Notes under the pieces: model-generated | Told to the model about the DNA's origin: nothing | The model's input: only the letters and a program-made list of their open reading frames with translations | The model's database searches: none | Shown: positions 8,277 to 17,247 of the stretch, piece after piece | Layout of the letters: each line of letters starts with the position of its first letter | Numbering within the stretch: the first letter of the stretch is position 1 | Program-made: the position numbers and the translations under genes | Origin: Planctomycetota bacterium | Lineage (GTDB): Bacteria > Planctomycetota > Phycisphaerae > UBA1845 > PWPN01 | Reading direction: 5' to 3' | Assembly (NCBI GenBank): GCA_029550525.1 | Contig: JAKPHF010000062.1 | Coordinates: 186,001-250,000, forward strand | DNA: 64,000 nt

Positions 8277-9260
8277 TCAGCGGTTCTTGACGATCCATTC
8301 CACCGCGTCCGCGGCGGCCTTTTCGGGCATGACGTGACCCGCGTCGTACCACTTCAGCTCCTTGGGCGCCCTGGCCGCGCGGTATAGATTTCGAGCGGCA
8401 TCCTCGGGAATGAACGGATCTTTCTTGCCGTTCTGCATGAGCAGCGGCCGCGGGGCGAACTCGGCGACGGCCACCTCCGGCCGAATGGTCGCGTAGCGAT
8501 CCAGGAGTGTCTTCTCACTCCGCCGGCCGCCGAACAGACCGCCGACACCCGACACCGGGCTCTTGCCGTCTTGCGCTCCCGTGCCCGCGCCCTGCAGGAC
8601 CAACATGGAGATGCGCCGGTCCGCCGAACCGGCCAGCGTCCCGAACCACGCCCCCAGCGAATAGCCGATCACCGGAACGCCCTTGTCCATGTCCAGGTCC
8701 TTCCGCGTCTTCATCGCGTCGAGCGTCTGGCGAATGTCGATGATCGCGCCGACGACGTTGCGATACGCCTGGGCCACGTCCTCGCAGGCGAGCAGTTCCT
8801 CGGGCTTCGCGTCGCCGGCCCGATCGCCGTGCAGCGGCAGATCTGGCGCCACACAGGCAAAGCCGCGCAAGGTCAGCGTCTTGCCCATCTCCCGCGTGAT
8901 CTGGCGACGATCGCCGCCCAGGGCATGCACCAGCAGCACGGCCGGAAACGGCCCCTTACCCCTCTCAGGCAGCGTGACCAACACCGGCACTTCCTCACCC
9001 CGCAGGTTGCGAAAGCGAAACTCGTACTGCCGCGTGCCGGCGATCCCGCCGTCTTTCACTTCGCCCTGCTCGACGATCTCGAGCCGCACGGGCGCATCGT
9101 AGTCGAACACTTCCGGCGTCCATTCGCGCGAAGCCGCCGCCGCTTGGCGCTCCAGGCCAGGCAATCCGCCCTGCCACCCGATCGCCAGCGCGATGGCAAA
9201 GATCGCCGACCACCCGGCCCTGCCACCAGCCCGCATACGGATCTTGCGTCGCTTGCTCAT
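8277..9260 (-). CDS. Exported alpha/beta hydrolase, dienelactone hydrolase/acetyl-esterase type
   Basis: 327 residues from the ATG at 9260. A basic N-terminus and hydrophobic stretch (AIFAIALAIGW) form a signal or anchor. The nucleophile elbow is G-Y-S-L-G (VPVIGYSLGAWFG), and the catalytic His is in WYDAGHVMPEKAA near the C-terminus. The PAVLLVHALGGDRRQ segment supplies the oxyanion-hole region. Such enzymes hydrolyse esters, often acetyl or feruloyl groups on plant glycans; the substrate here is unknown. The start overlaps the stop of the small upstream gene by four bases (ATGA). Confidence 0.85.
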   Translation of the reverse strand: MSKRRKIRMRAGGRAGWSAIFAIALAIGWQGGLPGLERQAAAASREWTPEVFDYDAPVRLEIVEQGEVKDGGIAGTRQYEFRFRNLRGEEVPVLVTLPERGKGPFPAVLLVHALGGDRRQITREMGKTLTLRGFACVAPDLPLHGDRAGDAKPEELLACEDVAQAYRNVVGAIIDIRQTLDAMKTRKDLDMDKGVPVIGYSLGAWFGTLAGSADRRISMLVLQGAGTGAQDGKSPVSGVGGLFGGRRSEKTLLDRYATIRPEVAVAEFAPRPLLMQNGKKDPFIPEDAARNLYRAARAPKELKWYDAGHVMPEKAAADAVEWIVKNR

Positions 9261-9523
9261 GCGTTCGAACTCCGTTGCCGTTCCAGATCCCGGCGTACCT
9301 CCGGCAAGAGGTAGCGATCCTCGAGCTCCGGTACGTTGGCCAAGCCGGCAACCGTTCGCTCGTACCGTGTGGCCACGTCGGCGGCGGTGTCCACGAACAG
9401 CACCCGCCGTCCCTTCAGCACGCACAGCCCGCCGCCCTCGCCGCCCATGGGTTCGGCCCGCACGTCGATCCCGATCTCTTCCGCCACGGCGAGCAGTGCC
9501 TCCAGCCGACTGCCGATGTCCAT
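9257..9523 (-). CDS. Small conserved protein of unknown function
   Basis: 88 residues from the ATG at 9523, preceded by GAGGGG. No named domain is recognised. The sequence is compact and charged (GGLCVLKGRRVLFVDTAADVATRYERT, then YLLPEVRRDLERQR). Similar short proteins with a GGLC-x-x-KG start and a LLPEVR end are, to my memory, common in Planctomycetota, so it is probably a real conserved gene. It is translationally coupled to the hydrolase and lies divergently from the histidine kinase gene. Confidence 0.7.
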   Translation of the reverse strand: MDIGSRLEALLAVAEEIGIDVRAEPMGGEGGGLCVLKGRRVLFVDTAADVATRYERTVAGLANVPELEDRYLLPEVRRDLERQRSSNA

Positions 9524-9604
9524 CCCACTGCCCCTCAAGTCCGTTTGCGACGACTGCCGATAACTTCTACTGCGTACCCAACGCCCACGATGCGGTGCTG
9601 TGCC

Positions 9605-9622
9605 CCCGTCGCGTGCGACGGG
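9605..9622. repeat. Palindromic element CCCGTCGC-GT-GCGACGGG, copy 1
   Basis: Perfect 8-bp stem with two central bases, in the divergent gap between the 88-residue protein gene and the histidine kinase gene. Closely related copies lie in front of ruvC (55870-55885 and 55900-55916). Confidence 0.6.
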
Positions 9623-9680
9623 TCCGGTGCCGCACACGGCATCGCCGAGCAAAACTGACCAGCGCCTCACGGGAACCGTT

Positions 9681-10577
9681 ATGTCCTTCAGCCGTGCCAA
9701 AGCCCCAACGCGAGTTCCCCCTCCGCGTGGCGATGCTTCGAACGTTTCTGCGTCTGCGGACAACGTGTCATCATTCCCGGCGGCCCCGGCCGGCTACGAC
9801 GCCATTACCACTCTAACCACGCACGCCGACCGCCTGCAATCCGAGTTGGATAAGCTCGCTGGGCAGATCGATCAACTGCACGCCCAGCTTCGCCAGGCCC
9901 AGAAACTGGCCAGCCTCGGAGCGACGGCGGCCGTGATCGCCCACGAGTTCAACAACCTGTTCACCCCCATCGTGGCCTACGCCCGTCATGCGCTGGACAC
10001 CAACGACGTCCCGCTCATGCAGCGGGCATTGGAGAAGACGCTCGCCCAGGTCGAGGTCATGCGCAACATGTCCGACCGCATCATCGGCCTGGCCAAGCAA
10101 GGCGACTCGGCCATCAAAGCGGTGAACGTCGCCCAGATCGCCACCAACGCCGTCGAGTGTCTCTGCCGCGATCTGGGCCGCGACAACATCACGCTCCAGA
10201 TCCAGATCGACCCCACGCTGGCCGTACGAGCCAACGAGGGCTCGCTCCTGCAGGTGCTGTTCAATCTGGTGATCAACGCCCGCCAGGCGATGCTCGGCCG
10301 CCGGGGCCGTCTGACCATCGACGCCGCCGCCCGCAACGGCCGCGTCCAGATCAACGTCCGTGACACCGGCTGCGGCATCCCGCCCGAGAACCTCGAACGC
10401 ATCTTCGAGCCGTTCTTCACCACCAAGACCGGTGCCGACAAGCCCGACCGCCGCGGCCTCGGCCTTGGCCTGGCCATCTGCCGCGACATGATCGAGGAGT
10501 TGAACGGCACCATCCGCGTGACCAGCGAAGTCAACGTCGGCACCACGTTCACGATCGACCTGCCGCAGGCGGAGTGA
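9681..10577 (+). CDS. Soluble histidine kinase
   Basis: 298 residues from the ATG at 9681. No membrane segment. A short coiled coil (about 45-77, ADRLQSELDKLAGQIDQLHAQL) leads to the phosphoacceptor helix with H88 (VIAHEFNNLFTPIVAYA), a HisKA variant lacking the usual RTPL. The HATPase domain shows the N box (LFNLVINARQAM), DTGCGIP, FFTTK and GLGLGLAIC. It would phosphorylate a response regulator, but none is coded nearby, so it is an orphan in this window. No sensor domain is seen; the N-terminal 40 residues are disordered-looking. Confidence 0.9.
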   Translation: MSFSRAKAPTRVPPPRGDASNVSASADNVSSFPAAPAGYDAITTLTTHADRLQSELDKLAGQIDQLHAQLRQAQKLASLGATAAVIAHEFNNLFTPIVAYARHALDTNDVPLMQRALEKTLAQVEVMRNMSDRIIGLAKQGDSAIKAVNVAQIATNAVECLCRDLGRDNITLQIQIDPTLAVRANEGSLLQVLFNLVINARQAMLGRRGRLTIDAAARNGRVQINVRDTGCGIPPENLERIFEPFFTTKTGADKPDRRGLGLGLAICRDMIEELNGTIRVTSEVNVGTTFTIDLPQAE

Positions 10578-10677
10578 GAACGACACGGCGACGCGTCGTT
10601 CCTTCCCGTTGCACCTGGCGGCCGCCCGTCGATACAATGCCTGTGGTCACCTTCGTGGACACCTGGGAGCCTTCGAG

Positions 10678-11151
10678 TTGATCCGCAACGCCATCATGGC
10701 CGACGTGCCGCAGATTCACCGGTTGATCACGCATCACGCCGAGTTCAACCGAATGTTGTTTCGATCGCACGCCGACCTCTACGAGCACCTTCGCGATTTC
10801 TTCGTGTTCGTCGAGCGCGACGGCGAGGCGGACCAGGTGCTGGGCTGTGCCGCTCTCGAGCTCGTCTGGCGCGATCTGGCCGAAATCAAGAGCCTGGCCG
10901 TGAGCGAGGAGCGCCGAGGCCAGGGCATCGGGCGCCAATTGGTCGAGGCCACGCTGTACGAGGCCCGCCGGCTGGGGCTGAGCCGAGTGTTCGCACTCAC
11001 TCGCGAGCAAGGCTTTTTCGAGAGGCTCGGCTTCCAGATGGTGTCGAAGGAAACGCTGCCTCACAAGGTCTGGACGGATTGCGTTCGGTGCCCGTTACAG
11101 GAGCAGTGCGACGAAATCGCCATGGTCATGAATCTGGTGCCATCGACATGA
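10678..11151 (+). CDS. GNAT acetyltransferase, short N-acetylglutamate synthase type
   Basis: 157 residues from TTG at 10678, which has GGGAG upstream and gives the usual start (x)IRNAIMADVPQIHRLI; an ATG at 10696 is an alternative. GNAT acetyl-CoA motif A is EERRGQGIGRQLVEA (R-x-x-G-x-G). The C-terminal HKVWTDCVRCPLQEQCDEIAM, with Cys pairs followed by CDE-x-AM, is characteristic of the short ArgA-like N-acetylglutamate synthases. These acetylate glutamate in arginine synthesis. No other arg gene is nearby. Its stop overlaps the next start (ATGA). Confidence 0.8.
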   Translation: MIRNAIMADVPQIHRLITHHAEFNRMLFRSHADLYEHLRDFFVFVERDGEADQVLGCAALELVWRDLAEIKSLAVSEERRGQGIGRQLVEATLYEARRLGLSRVFALTREQGFFERLGFQMVSKETLPHKVWTDCVRCPLQEQCDEIAMVMNLVPST

Positions 11152-11564
11152 AGCGAGCAAAACCCGACAAGCATCGCCGGGCCAAGGCTGTCGCCGTGGC
11201 CGTCGCCGCGCTGGCCGCGGGAATCGGGCTGCTGGTGTTGAGCCGGATGGTGATCGCCTCGGGCCGGAAGGCGGCAGAGGAAGCCGCCGCGGCCGCCCAG
11301 ACTCAACCGGCAGGCACGACCGCCCCGGCCACCGACCCCCTCGGCACGCCCGCCGTCGCCGATCCTGATCCGGCCCGTCGCACGCCGCCCGCCGACCCCA
11401 AGGCCGTAACCGCCCAGCGGCTCGGCGGGCTTCTCCTGCTGTTCAGCTTGATGTGCTTCGCGCTGGTCGTCATCTGCATCGGCTGGATCGTCCACGACAT
11501 CCGCCGCTCGCGCCCGGCCTGGATGACGCAAACCAAGTACCCCGTACACCAACGCCGCAAATAA
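11148..11564 (+). CDS. Small protein with two membrane helices, unknown function
   Basis: 138 residues. One hydrophobic helix at about 14-36 (AVAVAVAALAAGIGLLVLS) and a second at about 92-114 (LLLLFSLMCFALVVICIGWIV). A proline/alanine/threonine-rich linker between them (QPAGTTAPATDPLG) is probably outside the membrane. The start overlaps the acetyltransferase stop by four bases, so the two are translated together. No family recognised. Confidence 0.75.
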   Translation: MKRAKPDKHRRAKAVAVAVAALAAGIGLLVLSRMVIASGRKAAEEAAAAAQTQPAGTTAPATDPLGTPAVADPDPARRTPPADPKAVTAQRLGGLLLLFSLMCFALVVICIGWIVHDIRRSRPAWMTQTKYPVHQRRK

Positions 11565-11600
11565 GTCGGGAAACGCGGATCCCGGGAGACAGGCGTCCGG

Positions 11601-11623
11601 GAGGCGGGCGTCTCGCCCGCCTC
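11601..11623. repeat. 10-bp GC-rich hairpin in a convergent gap
   Basis: GAGGCGGGCG-TCT-CGCCCGCCTC, between the convergent ends of the small membrane protein gene and the GH2 gene. No T tract on either side. It may stop transcription from both sides or be a dispersed palindrome. Confidence 0.5.
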
Positions 11624-11647
11624 TGGGCCAAAGCCGCCTGGCTCACT

Positions 11648-11675
11648 GCTGAGAGCTGACAGCTGATAGCTGACG
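11648..11675. repeat. Heptamer array abutting the GH2 stop codon
   Basis: GCTGAGA, GCTGACA, GCTGATA, GCTGACG: four exact 7-bp steps, ending one base before the stop codon of the GH2 gene (complement of 11677-11679). Related to the GCTGATA blocks at 1895 and 7087. Confidence 0.8.
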
Positions 11676-11676
11676 T

Positions 11677-13599
11677 CTACCCGATCTTGTGCTCTTCGAC
11701 CACGTCCTGTGCTTGGTGGATGCGCTCCGCCATCAGACGCTCCCGCCACATCGCTTCCATCCCGTGATCGCTCGTCCTCGCCGCCACATTCACCGTTTGC
11801 TCGCAGTCCGGTCCCGCGGTGACCGCGGCAATCTCCCGCAACGGAATCTTGGGGGTTCGGTCCGCGCGAAGCAGACCGTTGGCTTCCTGATACGTGTCGG
11901 CGAATTGCGTGTAACAGAACCCCGAAAAGATGGGCAGCGACCGCACGGCCTTGAGCAACGCTGCATAGCGATGCGCAAGCTCCTTCGGTGTACGGGCCCG
12001 CGAGTACCCCCAGGCCCCCTCGTCATCCTCGCTGTAACAGATTCCGCCAAACTCCGTGAGCATGATCGGCCGCGCCGGCTCGGACACCATGTCATCCAGT
12101 GCGAGCAGTCGTCCCGCCGGACGCTCCCGCTCGACCAGCTTCGCGAAAGGCCGGTCCTCCGCCCCATAGCGACGGATCAACTTCTCCGGATCGTTCTCGT
12201 AGTCGTGAATCGCCACGATGTCCGTCGCCACGCTCTCCCAACCGTCGTTGCCGACCACCGGGCGCGACGGATCCAGCGTCTTGGTCAGGTGATACAGCGC
12301 CTTGACGTAATGCCGCTGCGAGGGGCTGTCCGGCAGGTCCGGCACGCCCCACGACTCGTTCAGCGGCACCCACGCCACGATGCACGGGTGGCTCACGTCC
12401 CGCTCGATCGCCTCGGTCCACTCCTGGTACACCTGCTTGACCGAGCGCTTGGTGAACCGGTACGCGCTAGGCATCTCCGCCCATACCAGCAGCCCCAGCC
12501 GATCCGCCCAGTACAGGTACCGCGGATCCGAGATCTTTTGGTGCCGCCGAACGCCGTTGAACCCCATCGCCAGCGCCAGTTCGACGTCGCGCCGGGCCGC
12601 CTGATCATCCGGCGGCGTGAGTCCCGTCTCGGGCCAATAGCCCTGGTCCAGCACCATGCGAAGCGGCAACGGACGCCCGTTCAGCACGAACCGATTGCCC
12701 TGAATCCCGATGGAACGCAGCGCGGTGTAGCTTTCGATCCGGTCCAGCACGCGGCCGTCGCGGTCCAGCAATTCCAGCGTCGCATCAATGAGCTTCGGAC
12801 TGGACGGATGCCATAGCAACTCGTTGCGTCCGTCGTCGATGCCTGGATCGGACAGACGAACACCTCGGTGGACCTCGCCATTGATCACGGCATACGTGTC
12901 GTCGCTGAGCAGCTGGTCACCACAGGACAAGCGAACCCGGAGCCTGGCGGCGTCGCGAGCCGGCCCGTCCATCCGGGCTTCCAGCATCACTTCCCACCGC
13001 TCCATGATGGGCGTCCAACGTACGTAATCGATCCGCGTCTCCGGAATGCATTCAAGCCACACCGTCTGCCAGATGCCCGTCGTCCGGGGATACCAGATCG
13101 AATGCGGCTCGCGCTTCCAATCCTGCTTGCCGCGCGGCTTTGTCAAGTCGAGCGGATTGTCTTCCGCGCGGACGATGACCGTCTGCTCACCTTCCACCAG
13201 TAAATCGGTGATGTCCAGCGAGAACGGCGTGTAACCCCCGTGATGGCCACCTGCCCGGTGCCCGTTGACCCACACCGTCGCCGTGGTGTCGACCGCTCCG
13301 AAATGCAGCATGAGCCGATCGCCCTCGCGGCGATCCGGCGCGATGAACTGCCGGCGATACCAGACAGACTGATACAGACCGGTGTCGCCCACGCCGCTGG
13401 CCGGTGTTTCGGGCGCGTACGGCACGTGAATCGTGCGATCCCACCGCACTTCGCGGGGCAGCCGCCATGATGCGTCGGCGTCGATGGCAAAATCCCACAC
13501 GCCGTTCAGACACGTCCAATCGTCCCGCTGAAACTGCGGCCGCGGATGCCCGAAGCGCTCGCGAAGCTCATCCTGCGGATTGCATTTCTCGGCGATCAA
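11677..13599 (-). CDS. Glycoside hydrolase family 2 protein
   Basis: About 640 residues from a TTG at 13599 (AGGAG seven bases upstream). An in-frame ATG at 13752 would add 51 residues that do not look like the family. Domain order is typical GH2: jelly-roll sugar-binding domain (about 15-190, with WDFAIDADASWRLP and VWVNGHRAGGHHGGYTPF), Ig-like domain, then TIM barrel from about residue 300. The acid/base Glu is in WVPLNESWG and the nucleophile in MLTEFGG. Substrates of the family are beta-galactosides, glucuronides or mannosides; which one cannot be told. No signal peptide in the chosen model, so it may be cytoplasmic. Confidence 0.88.
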   Translation of the reverse strand: MIAEKCNPQDELRERFGHPRPQFQRDDWTCLNGVWDFAIDADASWRLPREVRWDRTIHVPYAPETPASGVGDTGLYQSVWYRRQFIAPDRREGDRLMLHFGAVDTTATVWVNGHRAGGHHGGYTPFSLDITDLLVEGEQTVIVRAEDNPLDLTKPRGKQDWKREPHSIWYPRTTGIWQTVWLECIPETRIDYVRWTPIMERWEVMLEARMDGPARDAARLRVRLSCGDQLLSDDTYAVINGEVHRGVRLSDPGIDDGRNELLWHPSSPKLIDATLELLDRDGRVLDRIESYTALRSIGIQGNRFVLNGRPLPLRMVLDQGYWPETGLTPPDDQAARRDVELALAMGFNGVRRHQKISDPRYLYWADRLGLLVWAEMPSAYRFTKRSVKQVYQEWTEAIERDVSHPCIVAWVPLNESWGVPDLPDSPSQRHYVKALYHLTKTLDPSRPVVGNDGWESVATDIVAIHDYENDPEKLIRRYGAEDRPFAKLVERERPAGRLLALDDMVSEPARPIMLTEFGGICYSEDDEGAWGYSRARTPKELAHRYAALLKAVRSLPIFSGFCYTQFADTYQEANGLLRADRTPKIPLREIAAVTAGPDCEQTVNVAARTSDHGMEAMWRERLMAERIHQAQDVVEEHKIG

Positions 13600-13826
13600 C
13601 GCCCTGCTCCTGGAAATCGGTGCACGAATCGTGAAACGAACCTCGACGCCACGCGTCGAGCCTCGGCTTGCCTCGAATTGGCCGTCGAAGAGGTGAGACT
13701 CGGGTGCCGCGCGGCCACGCTCCGTGCAAAGACTGCTTTGCCCGGCCCGCAAACCCCTGCGGGCTCACATGATCTTACTCACGCAATCAGGGTTGGTTCA
13801 GGGATCGGCGGAGAAAAAAAGTGAGC

Positions 13827-16091
13827 TTACCCCGGCACAATGGCCCGGCAGTCCCGGAGGTATCGAGGAAGGGCATCGTCCAGTTCCGGCATGATCGTTG
13901 CTCGCTCGCTGCCGAGCACGCTGTAGTATGGCCGGCGGGCGCTGAGGCCCAGACTCTGCATCGAGCAGCCCTTGATTGCCGACGCCTCCATCCCCGCCAG
14001 CCGCGCTGCTCGACGGGCCAGCTCCAGCCAACTCACCGCGCCGCGGCTGGCCAGATGCCATCGGCCCGATTCGCCGTCGAGCAGCAGATCGAGGCTCGCG
14101 TGAACCAGATCGGGGACGTAGGTCGGCGAAACAAACGCATCCTCCGCCGCACGCACGCTCTCTCCCGCCGCCAGCCGACACAGCGCCACGGTCACGAAGT
14201 TGTAATCGTCCCAGGGGCCGAAGAACGCACTCGTGCGAATGACCAGCGCGGCTGAGAACGCCCGCAGCACGCCTCGCTCGGCCTGCAGTTTCGAGACGCC
14301 GTACGTGCCCAGCGGTCGCGGACGGTCCGTCTCGACATACGGGACTCGCTTGCGGCCGTCGAATACCAGGTCCGAGGAGAAGGTCAGTAGTTGGACGTCC
14401 CGTCGCGCGCACGCCCGCGCGAGACAGATGGCGCCTACAGTGTTCTCGCGAAAACACTGCGCCTTCAGCTGCTCTGCCTCGTCCACGCGCACGAAGCCGG
14501 CGGCGTTGATCACCGCCCAGGGCCGCCAGCGATCCAACCCCTCGTCCACGAGGCACGGATCGGCGATATCGAACTCCTCGCGACCGACCAGCGTGTACAC
14601 CAGCCCCCGCGATTCGCAGATCCGGGCGAACGCCCGGCCCAGCGTTCCTCGGCCAACGATCAGGATGGGCCGAGCCGCCGGCCATCCGCCGGCCTGCATG
14701 GATTCCTGCGACGGAGGGTCTGGCGCGTACGTCAGCCGGCTGGGCCGCCGCCACCAGCCCGACACGTGCAAAACCGCATGATCGGGCCTCCGGCCACTGG
14801 CCAAGTCGCGAATCATCCCTGCCAGCGCTGTCGGCCGCGGGACCGGCGACCGCAGATCGAACACGCCCGCCTCATACGTTCCCGTGCACCGTGTCACTAA
14901 TTTGTCCCAGTCGAACGCCCCCAGCAGACTCCATGCCGTGATCGCTCGCACGTCGGCTCCCTTCGACCGCACGCTCATCGCCGCGTTCCAGATCTCGTGC
15001 AGCCACCGCATCTGCTCCTCGCGCGTCGAGTGCAGATGCACCTCCGTCACCGCGATCGGCCGCCGGTAGCGAGTCCACACCTCCCAGAGCATGCTGGCCG
15101 CGTCGGGCATCGGCTCCACCGGCACGCGAACCGCTTCCACGTCGGCGTAGCGATCGCGGCCATTGCCCCCGTGCGTGCAGGCCGGGTATCGCGAAAGATC
15201 CTCGTCCAGATAGCGAACGCTCGTCACGTAGTGATTCACGCCCACCACGTCCGGCGGGCAGGCGTGTTCGATGAACCAGTGCAACTCCGCCGAGCGGGCC
15301 CCATGCTCCCGCAGGTAATCCCACATGGGGTGATCGCGGTTCACCCACCCGCAGAGGAGATCGAAGCTCAACCAGCGCCGCAGGTTTTCGAAATGTGCCT
15401 GGTAGGCCAGCCGTGGCGTGCTGCAGACCTTGCCGAGATCTTCGGTCTGGATGAGTTGAGCCCGTGGATTGACCCCGCGAATCGCTTCCATGCACCGAAT
15501 CGTGGCCGCACACTGGTTCAAGAGTGCCCGCACGAAAGATCGGTCATCGCGATGATGCGGATACCAGTGGCCGTAGAGGCAACTGAACCGTGCCGTGGTC
15601 AACGGCTCGTTCACCGGCGTGTACATGTCGATCCACGGATAGCGCTCCGCCACCGCCCGGCCGTAGGCAGCCAGCCCCTCCACGAACGTGCTGCTCAGCA
15701 GATCGGTGTACGCCGGACCGCTGCCGTGATGAACCAGTCCGGCAATGGGCGTCAGCCCCAGCTCGCGCAGCATGCCGAGACGTCGATCCGGCCACGCCCA
15801 GTTCATCCGCGAGGGCTCATCCGGCGCGACGTGCTCCCACAGAACCGGGTAGCGGATCACCCGCACGCCCAGCTCGGCAAACCGCACCAGGTCGCTTTCT
15901 CGCCTCAGGTGACCGCTGAACGCCAGTTGGTCGTGGAAACGGTCCACAATCCGGTTCCGCGTGCACTCGATCCCCATCCAGATTTCGAGATCCGGCCAGT
16001 AACCCTTCCCGTGCTTGACTTCGGTTGATGGCATGGGCGCTGCGTTCGATCCGACCAGTTTGACCGCGCACTGCGTGCCGATCGTCGGCAC
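13827..16091 (-). CDS. Fusion: GH1-like glycosidase + RmlD-like dTDP-4-dehydrorhamnose reductase
   Basis: 754 residues from a GTG at 16091; an ATG at 16034 is the alternative start. Residues about 30-430 form a family-1-like TIM barrel: acid/base E162 in TPVNEP and likely nucleophile E350 in AVTEVH. Residues about 473-754 are an RmlD/extended short-chain reductase: Rossmann GRGTLG at 480-485, NAAGFVRVDEAE, and the Y597-x-x-x-K601 pair (YGVSK). RmlD reduces dTDP-4-keto-rhamnose; here it may act on a keto-sugar linked to the glycosidase step. The reading frame is continuous through the junction. No rmlABC genes are nearby. The next upstream gene (16453) reads the same way but 361 bases away. 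Confidence 0.85.
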   Translation of the reverse strand: MPTIGTQCAVKLVGSNAAPMPSTEVKHGKGYWPDLEIWMGIECTRNRIVDRFHDQLAFSGHLRRESDLVRFAELGVRVIRYPVLWEHVAPDEPSRMNWAWPDRRLGMLRELGLTPIAGLVHHGSGPAYTDLLSSTFVEGLAAYGRAVAERYPWIDMYTPVNEPLTTARFSCLYGHWYPHHRDDRSFVRALLNQCAATIRCMEAIRGVNPRAQLIQTEDLGKVCSTPRLAYQAHFENLRRWLSFDLLCGWVNRDHPMWDYLREHGARSAELHWFIEHACPPDVVGVNHYVTSVRYLDEDLSRYPACTHGGNGRDRYADVEAVRVPVEPMPDAASMLWEVWTRYRRPIAVTEVHLHSTREEQMRWLHEIWNAAMSVRSKGADVRAITAWSLLGAFDWDKLVTRCTGTYEAGVFDLRSPVPRPTALAGMIRDLASGRRPDHAVLHVSGWWRRPSRLTYAPDPPSQESMQAGGWPAARPILIVGRGTLGRAFARICESRGLVYTLVGREEFDIADPCLVDEGLDRWRPWAVINAAGFVRVDEAEQLKAQCFRENTVGAICLARACARRDVQLLTFSSDLVFDGRKRVPYVETDRPRPLGTYGVSKLQAERGVLRAFSAALVIRTSAFFGPWDDYNFVTVALCRLAAGESVRAAEDAFVSPTYVPDLVHASLDLLLDGESGRWHLASRGAVSWLELARRAARLAGMEASAIKGCSMQSLGLSARRPYYSVLGSERATIMPELDDALPRYLRDCRAIVPG

Positions 16092-16452
16092 ACGCCTACC
16101 GACCTAGTTTTGATCCGTCGCACACGTTTGGGTCTGGTGGCATGCACGGCACTTGTCCTCCGTGCCGCCCTGCAGAAATGGTCCGTGCCCCCCTGAAACG
16201 CCTTCCCCCGACCGCCCCCGCCACTACGAACCTGCCCCAACACTCACCGCACGCAGCGAGCGGCGGGGCTCGCCCCCGCCGTCTCTTTCCGAGTTAAGTG
16301 CGCTCTCCTCCGCCCGTCAAATCTCGCAAGCGGACCCCACCCCACCGTCCGTTTCACATCAGGTGTGCCCTCTCTCCCTGGCAACCTTGCCACGGATCCA
16401 GCTCGGAACCAGTTGCGTCAAGACTCCCTCCCCTTTCTTATCCGTCGCACGA
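16092..16452. other. Intergenic stretch without a recognisable gene
   Basis: 361 bases. Base composition is less GC-biased than in the flanking genes. The only structure seen is the palindromic element at 16255-16286. Open frames on the plus strand here have no family resemblance and look accidental. Confidence 0.5.
16255..16286. repeat. Dispersed hairpin element, copy 1
   Basis: AGCGAGCGGCGGG, five variable bases, CCCCCGCCG, one base, CTCT. The stem is CGGCGGGG/CCCCGCCG with a five-base loop. A second copy with the same flanks and a different loop is at 62753-62784. Confidence 0.7.
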
Positions 16453-16971
16453 TCAGGTTCGGATTGCGCCTCTTGCATCTCCCATGTACACCGTGAAGCA
16501 AGGAGGACTCCCAGTCGGGCCTTGGATCACCATCGCGTGAATACGGGCCGGCATCGGCGGGGTCTGGCAACGCAACCGCCACGATCCGGTTTCGTACACA
16601 GACACACGATGTTTTCGCCCACCAGCCACGACAAGATACCTGCTATCGCACGAGAAGCAGAGGGAAGACCAGACTAGCCCGGAGAAGGTGGCAATCGTCT
16701 GAAGTGGACCTGCGAGTCTTGGATCCCACACCTTCACAGTCCCATCGGAGCACAAGAACGCCGTGTAAGTGCAGTCGGCCCTCGTCGTGGGCATTCCGGA
16801 CCTCGGTGAGGACGACCTGTTCTTTCCGCTTCCCAGCCAGACGGGTCCGGCCTGAGTCCGGCCGACCCCACAGACGGCCAAGTTGTCAAATCGAGTGGCC
16901 CAAATGGCCTGGCACGGTCGAAGTATTCCTAGGCGGAGGCTGGCGAGCAGGGTTCGCAAGCGGAGGCCCAA
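16453..16971 (-). CDS. WD40-like repeat fragment, possibly a decayed gene
   Basis: 172 codons. The middle looks like WD40 propeller sequence: YTAFLCSDGTVKVWD, then a repeat built from SLCFSCDSRYLVVAGGRKH and VSVYETGSW, then TVYMGDARGAIRT, where the frame stops just before the W-D that should close the next repeat. About two blades are present, far short of a seven-bladed propeller. The first 40 residues look like noise. Codon use is unlike the neighbours, with low G/C bias in third positions. Best reading: the remnant of a larger WD40 gene; a short real protein is less likely. Confidence 0.45.
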   Translation of the reverse strand: MGLRLRTLLASLRLGILRPCQAIWATRFDNLAVCGVGRTQAGPVWLGSGKNRSSSPRSGMPTTRADCTYTAFLCSDGTVKVWDPRLAGPLQTIATFSGLVWSSLCFSCDSRYLVVAGGRKHRVSVYETGSWRLRCQTPPMPARIHAMVIQGPTGSPPCFTVYMGDARGAIRT

Positions 16972-17247
16972 CCGAATCGGTCAGCCTCTCCGAGCGGGCG
17001 CCCGGTCTGCCGGAGGGCGTTCGTCGCCGGGCCTGACGCGACCCGGACGGCATGAGCAGGATAGGCGGCTATTGCCCTGCTAACCGGCCGGAACCGCCAA
17101 CCGGCCGCGGCCCGGCGGCCTGCGAGAGCTGCTGAAAGCTTTTGGACGGGCTTCCCTGCGGGCCCGGAATGAGGTATAAGATAACAGAGCCGCGTTCTTA
17201 GCGCGAACGGCGGCCCTCTCATGTCGCATTCGGATTGGGGCACGAAC

